Assembly (NCBI GenBank): GCA_951813545.1
Contig: OX638352.1
Coordinates: 1,550,001 to 1,614,000 of the forward strand
Direction: 5' to 3'
From: an uncultured Poribacteria bacterium
Lineage (GTDB): Bacteria > Poribacteria > WGA-4E > WGA-3G
Length of the DNA stretch: 64,000 bases
This document shows, piece after piece, positions 36,595-43,922 of this stretch; positions within the stretch are counted from its first letter, which is position 1, and every line of letters begins with the position of its first letter. The notes below the pieces were generated by a model that was given only the letters and a program-made list of their open reading frames with translations, had not been told where the DNA came from and searched no databases. The position numbers and the translations under genes are program-made.

Positions 36595-36894
36595 CATAGG
36601 TGTCAATTTAGGGATTTTGCACGGCATTTTGTAGGAATGTTTCTACAAATGCCGCCCCTACCGGGCTTGGATTTTTTGTCTACACGCTGCTATAAACATT
36701 GTGAAGAAACACCCAAGCAAATAAACCCTACGGGACTGAAGAGGGTTTTTGCGCATACACGATTTGCGTCTAAGTTCCGGTGCGGTTGGGAAACCGCACC
36801 TACCGGCCTGGGGCTGCGACGGCTGCTTTTTCTAAAATTGACAGTTATGGTGCGGTTTGCAACCGCAGCTACCGTTTTTTGGTATGGTAAGACT
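36595..36894. repeat. composite repeat block shared with 57203-57505
   Basis: About 290 bp alternating TTTCTACAAATGCCGCCCCTAC, AGCAAATAAACCCTACGGGA, CCTACCGGCCTGGGGCTGCG and TTTTTTCTAAAATTGACA modules occurs in the same order at about 57203-57505. It carries a GTGCGGTTGGGAAACCGCACC hairpin. No gene. Confidence 0.75.
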
Positions 36895-38166
36895 TTACCA
36901 ATGCCCATGTACAGGGGTCTCGCGTGCCTTTTCAAAGAGGTCTGCCCATTCGTCAGAGCCATCGTCGAAGGTTAGTTCCAGCCGCGCGCCTTCTACTTGC
37001 GCCTCGCCGTTGCCAGCATTAAAATAACTCAAACCATCGCCCGACATGTGGATGCAACTGCCATCAGGATAGACAGCGGTTTTGATGATGCGTGGCACAG
37101 GATGAATCGTGTAGCCGTCAGCATCCAATCCCTCAGCAGGCACGCGGCAGCGTTCGACTGCGTCTTCGTCAACTTCGACACCCAACCCAGGTGCGTCAGG
37201 AATCGTGTGGCATCCATCCGTTACTTGTACCGGTTGTGTGAGTAGATGCTCACTATAGAGATTAATACAGGTAATTGCGGGCCATGTCGCATGGGTAAGC
37301 ACACTTCCGAGATGCCCTGCCCAAGTCGTTGTCAAGCCGTTGCCAACAATTTGGAGCCAAAAGGGCATATCGGCTGCCGCGCTGAGTTGTCCTTCACGCA
37401 TTACCTGCGACTTACCGCCACCGATAACAAACCCAGTGTTTACGTCCTCACATACACAGGTGGTATAGGGTGGTGAGCCGAAGTGCATGGCGATCTGACA
37501 CCCCACGGTTTGGCGAATCTGCTTGTTTCCTTCAACGTCGCTTTGTGGAATTGGGGTCTCAAACATTGCTACATTTGGATGTGCAGCAAGTTTTTGCAGG
37601 ACGGGGATGGCGGTTTCCGCATCGCGCCAAGAGCCGTTTGGATCCAGGTCGAGTTTGAAATCTGCTGGCACGACTTCTGCGACCGTCTCCACCTGCGCGA
37701 CGATATCCCACCATGGACGCGGCTTGTTTTTGAAACTGGTATAGCCGTTTTTCACAGCATCGGCGGCTTCCGCTGCCCAGTTTTCAGGCGACGAATCGAT
37801 AGACCACCACGAAATTGGGACCGCCTCACGACACTGCGTGCCGAGGAGTTGGTAGACCGGTACCTCTAAAATTTTGCCGACGACATCGAAGAGTGCCATC
37901 TGCAAGCCAGCACCGAGCGAGTCGTCATTCATGAATAAAGCGGGACTTTGACCGAGCACACGTTCGACGCTGGCATCACTGACACGGGAATAGGTATAGT
38001 GAATAACCGTCTCGCCCCAACCGACATGTCCAGTATCGGTTGTGACCTTGCACAACTCAAGGAGCGACCAGTTGTAAACGGTTGACACGCTCTGAGTCGT
38101 AATCTCTTGTTGACGCGGGGTGAAGGGGACATCTACAATTACACGTTCAACGTTCGTGACTTTCAC
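36895..38166 (-). CDS. enolase-superfamily (MR/MLE) protein, second type
   Basis: The 423 residues begin MKVTNVERVIVDVPFTPRQQE. The barrel has YTSFKNKPRPWWD (the KxK-type catalytic lysine strand), FKLDLDPNGSWRD (metal Asp), VAMFETPIPQ (metal Glu) and CQIAMHFGSPP, giving an overall glucarate dehydratase/MR-like layout. It is longer than the enzyme at 16376-17518 and only distantly similar, so it should have a different carboxylate-sugar substrate. The last about 50 residues, rich in Gly, Asp and Glu, are an unusual extension. The upstream 38167-38494 gap contains a terminator for the preceding gene. Confidence 0.83.
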   Translation of the reverse strand: MKVTNVERVIVDVPFTPRQQEITTQSVSTVYNWSLLELCKVTTDTGHVGWGETVIHYTYSRVSDASVERVLGQSPALFMNDDSLGAGLQMALFDVVGKILEVPVYQLLGTQCREAVPISWWSIDSSPENWAAEAADAVKNGYTSFKNKPRPWWDIVAQVETVAEVVPADFKLDLDPNGSWRDAETAIPVLQKLAAHPNVAMFETPIPQSDVEGNKQIRQTVGCQIAMHFGSPPYTTCVCEDVNTGFVIGGGKSQVMREGQLSAAADMPFWLQIVGNGLTTTWAGHLGSVLTHATWPAITCINLYSEHLLTQPVQVTDGCHTIPDAPGLGVEVDEDAVERCRVPAEGLDADGYTIHPVPRIIKTAVYPDGSCIHMSGDGLSYFNAGNGEAQVEGARLELTFDDGSDEWADLFEKARETPVHGHW

Positions 38167-38235
38167 GGATAGTCTCCTTAAGTGTCAATGGAAATGTGCG
38201 AGGGACAGGAACCTCGCGTTACGCTCGTAATAGAG

Positions 38236-38264
38236 AAAAAAGGGCGAGGCTAATCGCCTCGCCC
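38236..38264 (-). terminator. rho-independent terminator
   Basis: On the minus strand a GGGCGAGGC/GCCTCGCCC hairpin (38242-38264) is followed directly by TTTTTT (38236-38241). It lies about 230 bases beyond the stop of the cysteine-rich gene at 38495. The sequence belongs to the GGCGAGG repeat family, so a repeat may have been recruited as terminator. The rest of 38167-38494 holds part of the CTAAATCCGCCTTATCAGGGG repeat and no gene. Confidence 0.75.
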
Positions 38265-38494
38265 AATACTCTTAAATATTAGAGAGGATTGCCTAAACAG
38301 TGTTTCGCCTTGAAAGAAACTCTCTAAATCCGCCTTATCAGGGGACTTTGAGAAGAAACCTTCGGCGAAGTTGATAACGGGTTACAACGCCGACGATAGG
38401 GCAGGAAGTATTACCTGTTGTAATTTTCCAACCCAGACGGTTGCATTATACCATCAGTTAGGCAAACCTTCAAATCTTAAATGCAAATCTTAAA

Positions 38495-39322
38495 TTAGTA
38501 AGCGGTCTTAATCTCACTCCATGTAGTTGTGAGTTTGTCCTTGACATCAACATCAAAGCCGTTGGCATTCGTGACGAGAATGCTGTCGATTCTGCCATTG
38601 CCCCAACTTTCGTGCCAGACCCCGACGGTGCCAGCACTCTTGTAAGTGGCTTTTTTGGACTCCAAGACAGGTGGGCCGAGATCTGCAGAGGGTGCGAACA
38701 AGTCTTTGACTTCCGCAAGTTCCACATACCAAACTTTGACGCTGTTGCCCTGAACTTCAACGCGTCCCAAATAGGGAACAGTGTTGTCTTGCGTCAGTCC
38801 TCCCCCCAAGCCGTGATCCACATTCTCCAATTCTTTAGCACCGTTTTCACAGCCACACTCGCTGAGACATTGTCCGGAAGGACAGCATCCATCTGCAAGA
38901 TCGCCGAGGATGACTTTCGGTGTTTCATTATAACCGAAGACGACAAGGTAGCCTTTATCATCGCCTTTTCTGCGGAACTGAACCCCGAAACTATCATCAT
39001 CGCCAAAGGAGAAAACGACTTGGACAATACCGTCAGTGAAGTCTTTAACACCCGGCAGTTCCGTGTTTCCGGAGATGCCGCATCCCTCAGCAGTTTGTAT
39101 CATAGATTTTTTACCGCCGATTTTGCCGCCGTTGAAATCTCCCTCAGCCCAGATGGTGCCAGCGTTCTCCGGTTTATATTTTTTGACATCGTTCACACCG
39201 GCATTCGGTTTCGCATCCTTCGAGCCCGGCTCAAAATCGGCGTAAAACACAACTTGCCCGCTGGCGTGAAGCGAAACAAATAGACTTAAAACGAGGATTA
39301 AGAGAAAAAAACGTGTTTTCAT
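38495..39322 (-). CDS. secreted cysteine-rich protein, copy A
   Basis: The start is placed at ATG 39322 (GGAGGAG upstream). The frame is open further, but those residues look non-coding. The 275 residues have a signal peptide (MKTRFFLLILVLSLFVSLHASG) and then a beta-rich body: VVFYADFEPGSKDAKPNAGV, GIVQVVFSFGDDDSFGVQFRRK, YLVVFGYNETPKVILGD. A CCPSGQCLSECGCENG cysteine cluster follows, then GTVGVWHESWGNGRIDSI. The fold looks like a jelly-roll (LamG/3-keto-disaccharide hydrolase-like) with a cysteine knot inserted. The function is not recognised. It lies 245 bases downstream of a paralogue. Confidence 0.8.
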   Translation of the reverse strand: MKTRFFLLILVLSLFVSLHASGQVVFYADFEPGSKDAKPNAGVNDVKKYKPENAGTIWAEGDFNGGKIGGKKSMIQTAEGCGISGNTELPGVKDFTDGIVQVVFSFGDDDSFGVQFRRKGDDKGYLVVFGYNETPKVILGDLADGCCPSGQCLSECGCENGAKELENVDHGLGGGLTQDNTVPYLGRVEVQGNSVKVWYVELAEVKDLFAPSADLGPPVLESKKATYKSAGTVGVWHESWGNGRIDSILVTNANGFDVDVKDKLTTTWSEIKTAY

Positions 39323-39567
39323 AGCAATATCTCCTCCGTTGTCATAAAGGGTTGTGTTGCCGTTTATCCGCAAGCAACAGCACGGAGACGAGGCATTAGG
39401 GCACTGCTTAGGTACCCGTCCCCGTCGTAAAACTAAAGTGGTGTTGGGTGAGGCATTGACCTCACCCGACAAAGATGAGTCGTGCGATGCAGGGCGAACG
39501 GGGTTTAGAAACCCCGCCCTGCACTGCCAATTGAATTTAGGGTATTAGTCTATATTAGGGAAGGAGA

Positions 39568-40392
39568 CTAATAGCTGCTCTTAACGTCCGCCCACGTTGT
39601 GGAAAGCTTGGCATGTGGATCAACTGCCACAGTGCCGCCTGGACCGGTAACGAGGACGCTACCAACTCTTCCGTTGCCCCAACTTTCATGCCAGACACCG
39701 ACGGTGCCAGGTCCCAAATCATCTGCGCCATCGTATTCAGCGATTGGATCGCCGAGTTCACTTGAATCGGCGAAGAGATCCGGCACATCATCGAGTGGCA
39801 TATACCAAACCTCAATGAGGCTTCCGCTAACTTCAACGCGCGCAAAATAGGCAACGCTGTTGTCTTGTGTGAGGTCGGCACCTAAGCCGTGATCAACACC
39901 GACGAGTTCATTGCCGCCGTTTTCACAACTACACTGGTCGAGACATTGACCCGAAGGGCAGCAGCCATCTGCCAAGCTCCCGATGATAACCTGCGGGGTT
40001 TCGTTATAGCCGAATGCGACGAGATAGCCGCTATTTTCGCCGACGCGACGTAACATGAATCCAACACCGTCATCATCGTTCCATGAAAAAACCGCCTGGA
40101 TGATACCGTCGGAGAAGTCATCGACACCGGGGAGTGGTGTGTCCCCGGAGATGCCGCACCCTTCAGCAGTTTGATGTAAAGCAGCTCCACCATCAGGGAA
40201 GTCAGTTGATATTGCCCAAATAGTTCCCGCATTTTCCGCTACGTAATTTGCTGGGTCGTTGACACTGGCATCTGGGACTGCGTCGGAGGAACCTGCTTCA
40301 AAATCAGCAAAGAAAATTACCTGTGCACTCGCGGTACTTATCAGCATAACTGAGAAAAGCGAGATGAACATCAGAAGGTAGGTTCTTTTCAT
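39568..40392 (-). CDS. secreted cysteine-rich protein, copy B
   Basis: The 274 residues parallel the downstream gene: a signal peptide (MKRTYLLMFISLFSVMLISTASA), VIFFADFEAGSSDAVPDASV, GIIQAVFSWNDDDGVGFMLRR, YLVAFGYNETPQVIIGS, the CCPSGQCLDQCSCENG cluster and GTVGVWHESWGNGRVGSVLV. The cysteines align exactly between copies, so they are probably structural (disulfides) or metal ligands. A strong AAAGGAG is present. Tandem duplication and secretion suggest a surface or extracellular ligand-binding role. Family not recognised. Confidence 0.82.
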   Translation of the reverse strand: MKRTYLLMFISLFSVMLISTASAQVIFFADFEAGSSDAVPDASVNDPANYVAENAGTIWAISTDFPDGGAALHQTAEGCGISGDTPLPGVDDFSDGIIQAVFSWNDDDGVGFMLRRVGENSGYLVAFGYNETPQVIIGSLADGCCPSGQCLDQCSCENGGNELVGVDHGLGADLTQDNSVAYFARVEVSGSLIEVWYMPLDDVPDLFADSSELGDPIAEYDGADDLGPGTVGVWHESWGNGRVGSVLVTGPGGTVAVDPHAKLSTTWADVKSSY

Positions 40393-40791
40393 TTTCTACT
40401 CCTTTATTGATTGGTTGATTTTCCACAAGTTAAGTGGTTTGTGCTAAAGCCGTTTTCGTCTTGCAAAGACAGACTTTTACAGATAGGACGATTTCTAAGG
40501 AAACCGATGTTTAACACTTTAGCAAAAATGCACATTTCCGTCAACAAAAAAGACAGAATCCTTATTTTTTTAACGTCCGTTTGACTTAAAACATTTCATG
40601 TGTGTTAAAAATAAGGTTTATTGTCTGAATCGCAGATTACGTGGATTACACAGATGACACGGATTTTAAGTAGGTGATGGGTTTGGATAGCATACGAGCG
40701 TTGGGTTTTACTGGTTGAAAGGGGAGGAGGCGAGGTAGAAACCTCGCCAGTGAAAGAGAAGTTGGAAGGATCAATCGGAAAAGTGGGAAAC
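40393..40791. repeat. intergenic region with GGCGAGGT hairpin, no gene
   Basis: Contains an AT-rich promoter-side segment next to 40393, a GATTACGTGGATTACACAGA repeat (about 40635-40660) and a GGCGAGGTAGAAACCTCGCC hairpin (about 40730-40750) just beyond the stop of the downstream-reading gene array. The last could act as a weak terminator. Confidence 0.55.
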
Positions 40792-43737
40792 CTACCGATT
40801 CGCACGCTGTAAGCGGAGTACACCGTTCTGTTTTGTGCCGATGTAGAATGTATCGCCATCAATAGCGAAGGAAGTCGCCGTGTGCGGTGGGACTGGTGCG
40901 ATGTGTTCCCATGTGTCCGTTTGCTCATCCACCTGATAAACCCCGCTATCACATACGCCGTAAAGGGTTGAGCCGGCAGCTGCAATCCGATTCATAAGGA
41001 GTGTATCCCCACCAGCATCAGTGAGCGCGTGCCAGACCTCGCCGTTGCGCGAATGCATGACCCCTTTGTTGGTTGAGACATAGACGGTTGAACCGGCGAA
41101 TACGATCTCTTTGAAATATACAAACGGAAAGGGGCGGTTTTCGGTGATGTCGTTCCAAGTGTCTCCATTGTCCAGAGACTGGAGGAGTTCGCCCTGCCGT
41201 TTACCAGCATAGACAACGTCTCCTGAAACGGCGAGCGTGAGTCCTTTATAGGACTCGTCAGGGAGCGTGAGGAAACCGCTATCTTCTAAACCTGTATAGT
41301 GCCACGTTGTTTCGCCGCGCCGCCATCTGAAAAGTTTATGCTTGTATTCCATGAAGACGGTATCGTCAGTTAACCTAAATGTTCCGTTCGTCCTCCATCC
41401 CTCAGCGATACGGTGGTCGTTGGACCTTCGCAGTTCCCGCACTTTATCAACATCAACGTTGTTTTCTCTCGCTTCTCTAAGCTTCTTCTGCCATTCTATG
41501 TGTAAGGTGTCTTCTTCAAAATCCGGTACACCTTCAACGGGTAGAAACACATCACCAGCATCAGAGAGTTGAAAGAGTGTGACTTCCCTCAGTTCACTGT
41601 TGCTTGCATAGAGCACACCATTAGCTGTTGTGACCTTCGCTTTCACTCCGTCCAGCGAAGCATCTCTGTTAGCATTTAAACCGATGGTTTCCCACGACTC
41701 ACCGCCATCTGTAGATTTGCGCGTTCCTGTAGGCGTTAACGCATAAAGAACGTTTTCGAGTGTAATCAAACGCATAACATGTGAATTCACAAGTCCAGCC
41801 ATAAAGGAGTGCCACGAACGACCACCATCTGTTGAACGTATTATTTCAGAAGGATGGTAATCAGTTTTGTAAAAATTGTTTTCATCCAATGCGACAACAG
41901 GAAACGCGCCAGACGTACCAGATGTATGCGAATCGCGTCCGGGATCCACCCATGTCTTACCATGGTCATAAGAGAGCAGGGCACCACCGGAACCCATTGC
42001 CATAAGTGTTCCTCCAACTGGAACCACTTCAACAGCGGCTATTAACTTGACAGGATGTTGGTGAGAAGCCGGCGTAATATCGGTCCAGGAATCGCCGAGA
42101 TCGGTCGAAAAGAGGACTGAGGCGTGAGGGGTCCACCCCGGTGTTCCTCGTGGACCGATGATTGTTCCGACGTAAAGCTTATCTTCAGCAACTGCCAACG
42201 ATTTGATGCCTTGTTTCGATTGTGTCGGGACCGTCAATTTTTTCCAATTATCGGTAAACCGGAAAAGTCCGGCACTCGTCCCAACAAAGAGCGTGTTATT
42301 AACGGCGAGCGCGTCGTAAATGCGGAAATTAGGATCTCCAGCCTCCGGTACGACATCGGATCGCAAAACATGCCCTATGGGTTTCCACTGCTTACCCGCA
42401 TCCTGAGAGCGAAATATCTCCGTTCTAAGGACGAGATACATCGTCATATCCGCATCCTGTGCGCTGCGTTCTTCGGACGCATCTGTGATAACCAAAGCGA
42501 CGGTGCGCCCCTTGGGTCGGTTACCGAGGACCTCCCATGTTCTACCACGATCAATTGAGGCTAAGAGTTCATCGGTCGTAAGGAGGTAGAGAGTATCGCG
42601 GTGCTCCGCCATAACTCCCGCAAATTCCCGATTTGGACCGCTGGGACTGACAAACGTCCACGCGTCTGTCTTTTCCGTGAGTTTGTAAAGCCCTGTTTTT
42701 GTAATAGTGTAGAGGGTTCGATCAGAGGCAAGAAAGAGTTCAGCAGCTGAAACACCTCCGGGTCCCCTTGTTTGGATCCATTGCGGTTCCGCTACCGAAA
42801 CGTCCGTTTCATCCGCTTGTGCCGCTGCAATGAGAAGTGATTCGGTTTGGAATCCAGCCTCACTGTTTTTACCGAGTGCATCGGCTCTCCCAAATTGGGT
42901 TAGTCGGTCAGATTTGTGTTCTAACGCTCGGACAACAGACGCGTCAACCAGTTCTATTGTCATCTCCGATGCGGCATCCAAACTGTAAGGTTGCTGGAAA
43001 CGTGATGAAGCACGCGGTCCCATTCCGACCATCAGGATAACCAAAAAGGTTGATGCGAATGAGAGTCCCCACGGCATCCAAGGCTTGCTTACGGAAGGCG
43101 ATGTTGGTTTGATACGTGCGATTTCACGCATGATGTTCTCGGTTAAGGTCGATGGTAATCGGAAAACACCTGCGACACTGCAAAGCAAATGCTCTTGATC
43201 TTTCAATCGCTTGCGAGCACGGCGGAGTCGGCTCCTAATCGTGTTCGGCGATACACCCAAAAACGCGCTAACCTCCTCACTCGTCATTTCCGCCAGATAG
43301 AACAGTGTTACAACGGTGCGCTCACTCTCAGGAAGCCTTTGGAGGAGGCGTTTGACGAGTTCGCGCTGGTGTTCAATAGATGCTTCTTCGCCCCGCGCCG
43401 TCTCATATCGCAGATAGCATAACTCCTCTAATTCGGTTGTAGGCATCGCATCCAAGGATGTCGTTGGTCGCTGCTTCTTTCGGAGCCATGCGATACAGCG
43501 ACGCGACGTAATTACGTAGAGCCACCCCGGAAAATTTTCCGGATGCTTCAGCGTCGACAACCTTTTGTACACCTTCAGGAAAATATCCTGTGTGATTTCT
43601 TCGGCGATATGGAAATCACCTATTTTCCGCCAGACAAGGGTGTGAACCCATTTCTGATATTTCTTAACAATCGCAGTAAACGCACCCTCGTCTCCATCCA
43701 ACGTCCGTTGAATTAACGCAACATCATTCTCTCTCAT
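40792..43737 (-). CDS. ECF-type sigma factor fused via TM helix to Asp-box beta-propeller, copy 1
   Basis: The 981 residues have GGAGGGAG before the ATG. Residues about 10-90 form sigma region 2 (AEEITQDIFLKVYKRLSTL, NFPGWLYVITSRRCIAWLRKKQ). Residues about 125-180 form region 4 with its helix-turn-helix (MTSEEVSAFLGVSPNTIRSR). One membrane helix lies at about 222-240 (WGLSFASTFLVILMVGMG). The rest is extracytoplasmic if the topology is as predicted. It holds a series of Asp-box/BNR hairpins (ASIDRGRTWEVLG, RSQDAGKQWKPIG, FSTDLGDSWTDIT, LSYDHGKTWVDPG, RSTDGGRSWHSFM, KSTDGGESWETIG, QSLDNGDTWNDIT), a sortilin/YCF48-like propeller. This implies a membrane-tethered sigma factor with its own sensor; release or mode of action is unknown. 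Confidence 0.9.
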   Translation of the reverse strand: MRENDVALIQRTLDGDEGAFTAIVKKYQKWVHTLVWRKIGDFHIAEEITQDIFLKVYKRLSTLKHPENFPGWLYVITSRRCIAWLRKKQRPTTSLDAMPTTELEELCYLRYETARGEEASIEHQRELVKRLLQRLPESERTVVTLFYLAEMTSEEVSAFLGVSPNTIRSRLRRARKRLKDQEHLLCSVAGVFRLPSTLTENIMREIARIKPTSPSVSKPWMPWGLSFASTFLVILMVGMGPRASSRFQQPYSLDAASEMTIELVDASVVRALEHKSDRLTQFGRADALGKNSEAGFQTESLLIAAAQADETDVSVAEPQWIQTRGPGGVSAAELFLASDRTLYTITKTGLYKLTEKTDAWTFVSPSGPNREFAGVMAEHRDTLYLLTTDELLASIDRGRTWEVLGNRPKGRTVALVITDASEERSAQDADMTMYLVLRTEIFRSQDAGKQWKPIGHVLRSDVVPEAGDPNFRIYDALAVNNTLFVGTSAGLFRFTDNWKKLTVPTQSKQGIKSLAVAEDKLYVGTIIGPRGTPGWTPHASVLFSTDLGDSWTDITPASHQHPVKLIAAVEVVPVGGTLMAMGSGGALLSYDHGKTWVDPGRDSHTSGTSGAFPVVALDENNFYKTDYHPSEIIRSTDGGRSWHSFMAGLVNSHVMRLITLENVLYALTPTGTRKSTDGGESWETIGLNANRDASLDGVKAKVTTANGVLYASNSELREVTLFQLSDAGDVFLPVEGVPDFEEDTLHIEWQKKLREARENNVDVDKVRELRRSNDHRIAEGWRTNGTFRLTDDTVFMEYKHKLFRWRRGETTWHYTGLEDSGFLTLPDESYKGLTLAVSGDVVYAGKRQGELLQSLDNGDTWNDITENRPFPFVYFKEIVFAGSTVYVSTNKGVMHSRNGEVWHALTDAGGDTLLMNRIAAAGSTLYGVCDSGVYQVDEQTDTWEHIAPVPPHTATSFAIDGDTFYIGTKQNGVLRLQRANR

Positions 43738-43781
43738 TTGTCTCCCTCCGAAAAAATAAGAAATAAGGCTTCATGATATAG

Positions 43782-43820
43782 TAACGCGTATTGGAGACCG
43801 AAATGGTGCATAAAATGCAA
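43782..43820 (-). promoter_or_regulatory. candidate ECF promoter with TTGCAT-type inverted repeat, copy 1
   Basis: Minus strand: TTGCATTTTATGCACC overlaps a -35-like GCACC, then 16 bases, then CGCGTTA (43782-43788), about 45 bases before the ATG. The same arrangement precedes two paralogues (46934-46972 and 52742-52780). Conservation among paralogues is the evidence; the promoter role is inferred. Confidence 0.55.
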
Positions 43821-43922
43821 TCCTTCGGAAGATTGTGTGTTTAAAGATGCAAAGGCAAGGTCGAAAACCCCGCCAGCAAAAAGGAAATCAAGGGTACAGG
43901 AATAGAAAAGCGGAGAAAATAT

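Noticed and set aside
36463..36975. 170-residue plus-strand ORF
   Set aside because: It runs through MITE and palindromic repeat sequence and overlaps the end of the MR/MLE gene on the other strand; no start signal.
39323..39472. 50-residue extension of the cysteine-rich protein copy A
   Set aside because: A signal peptide and a strong GGAGGAG Shine-Dalgarno place the start at 39322.
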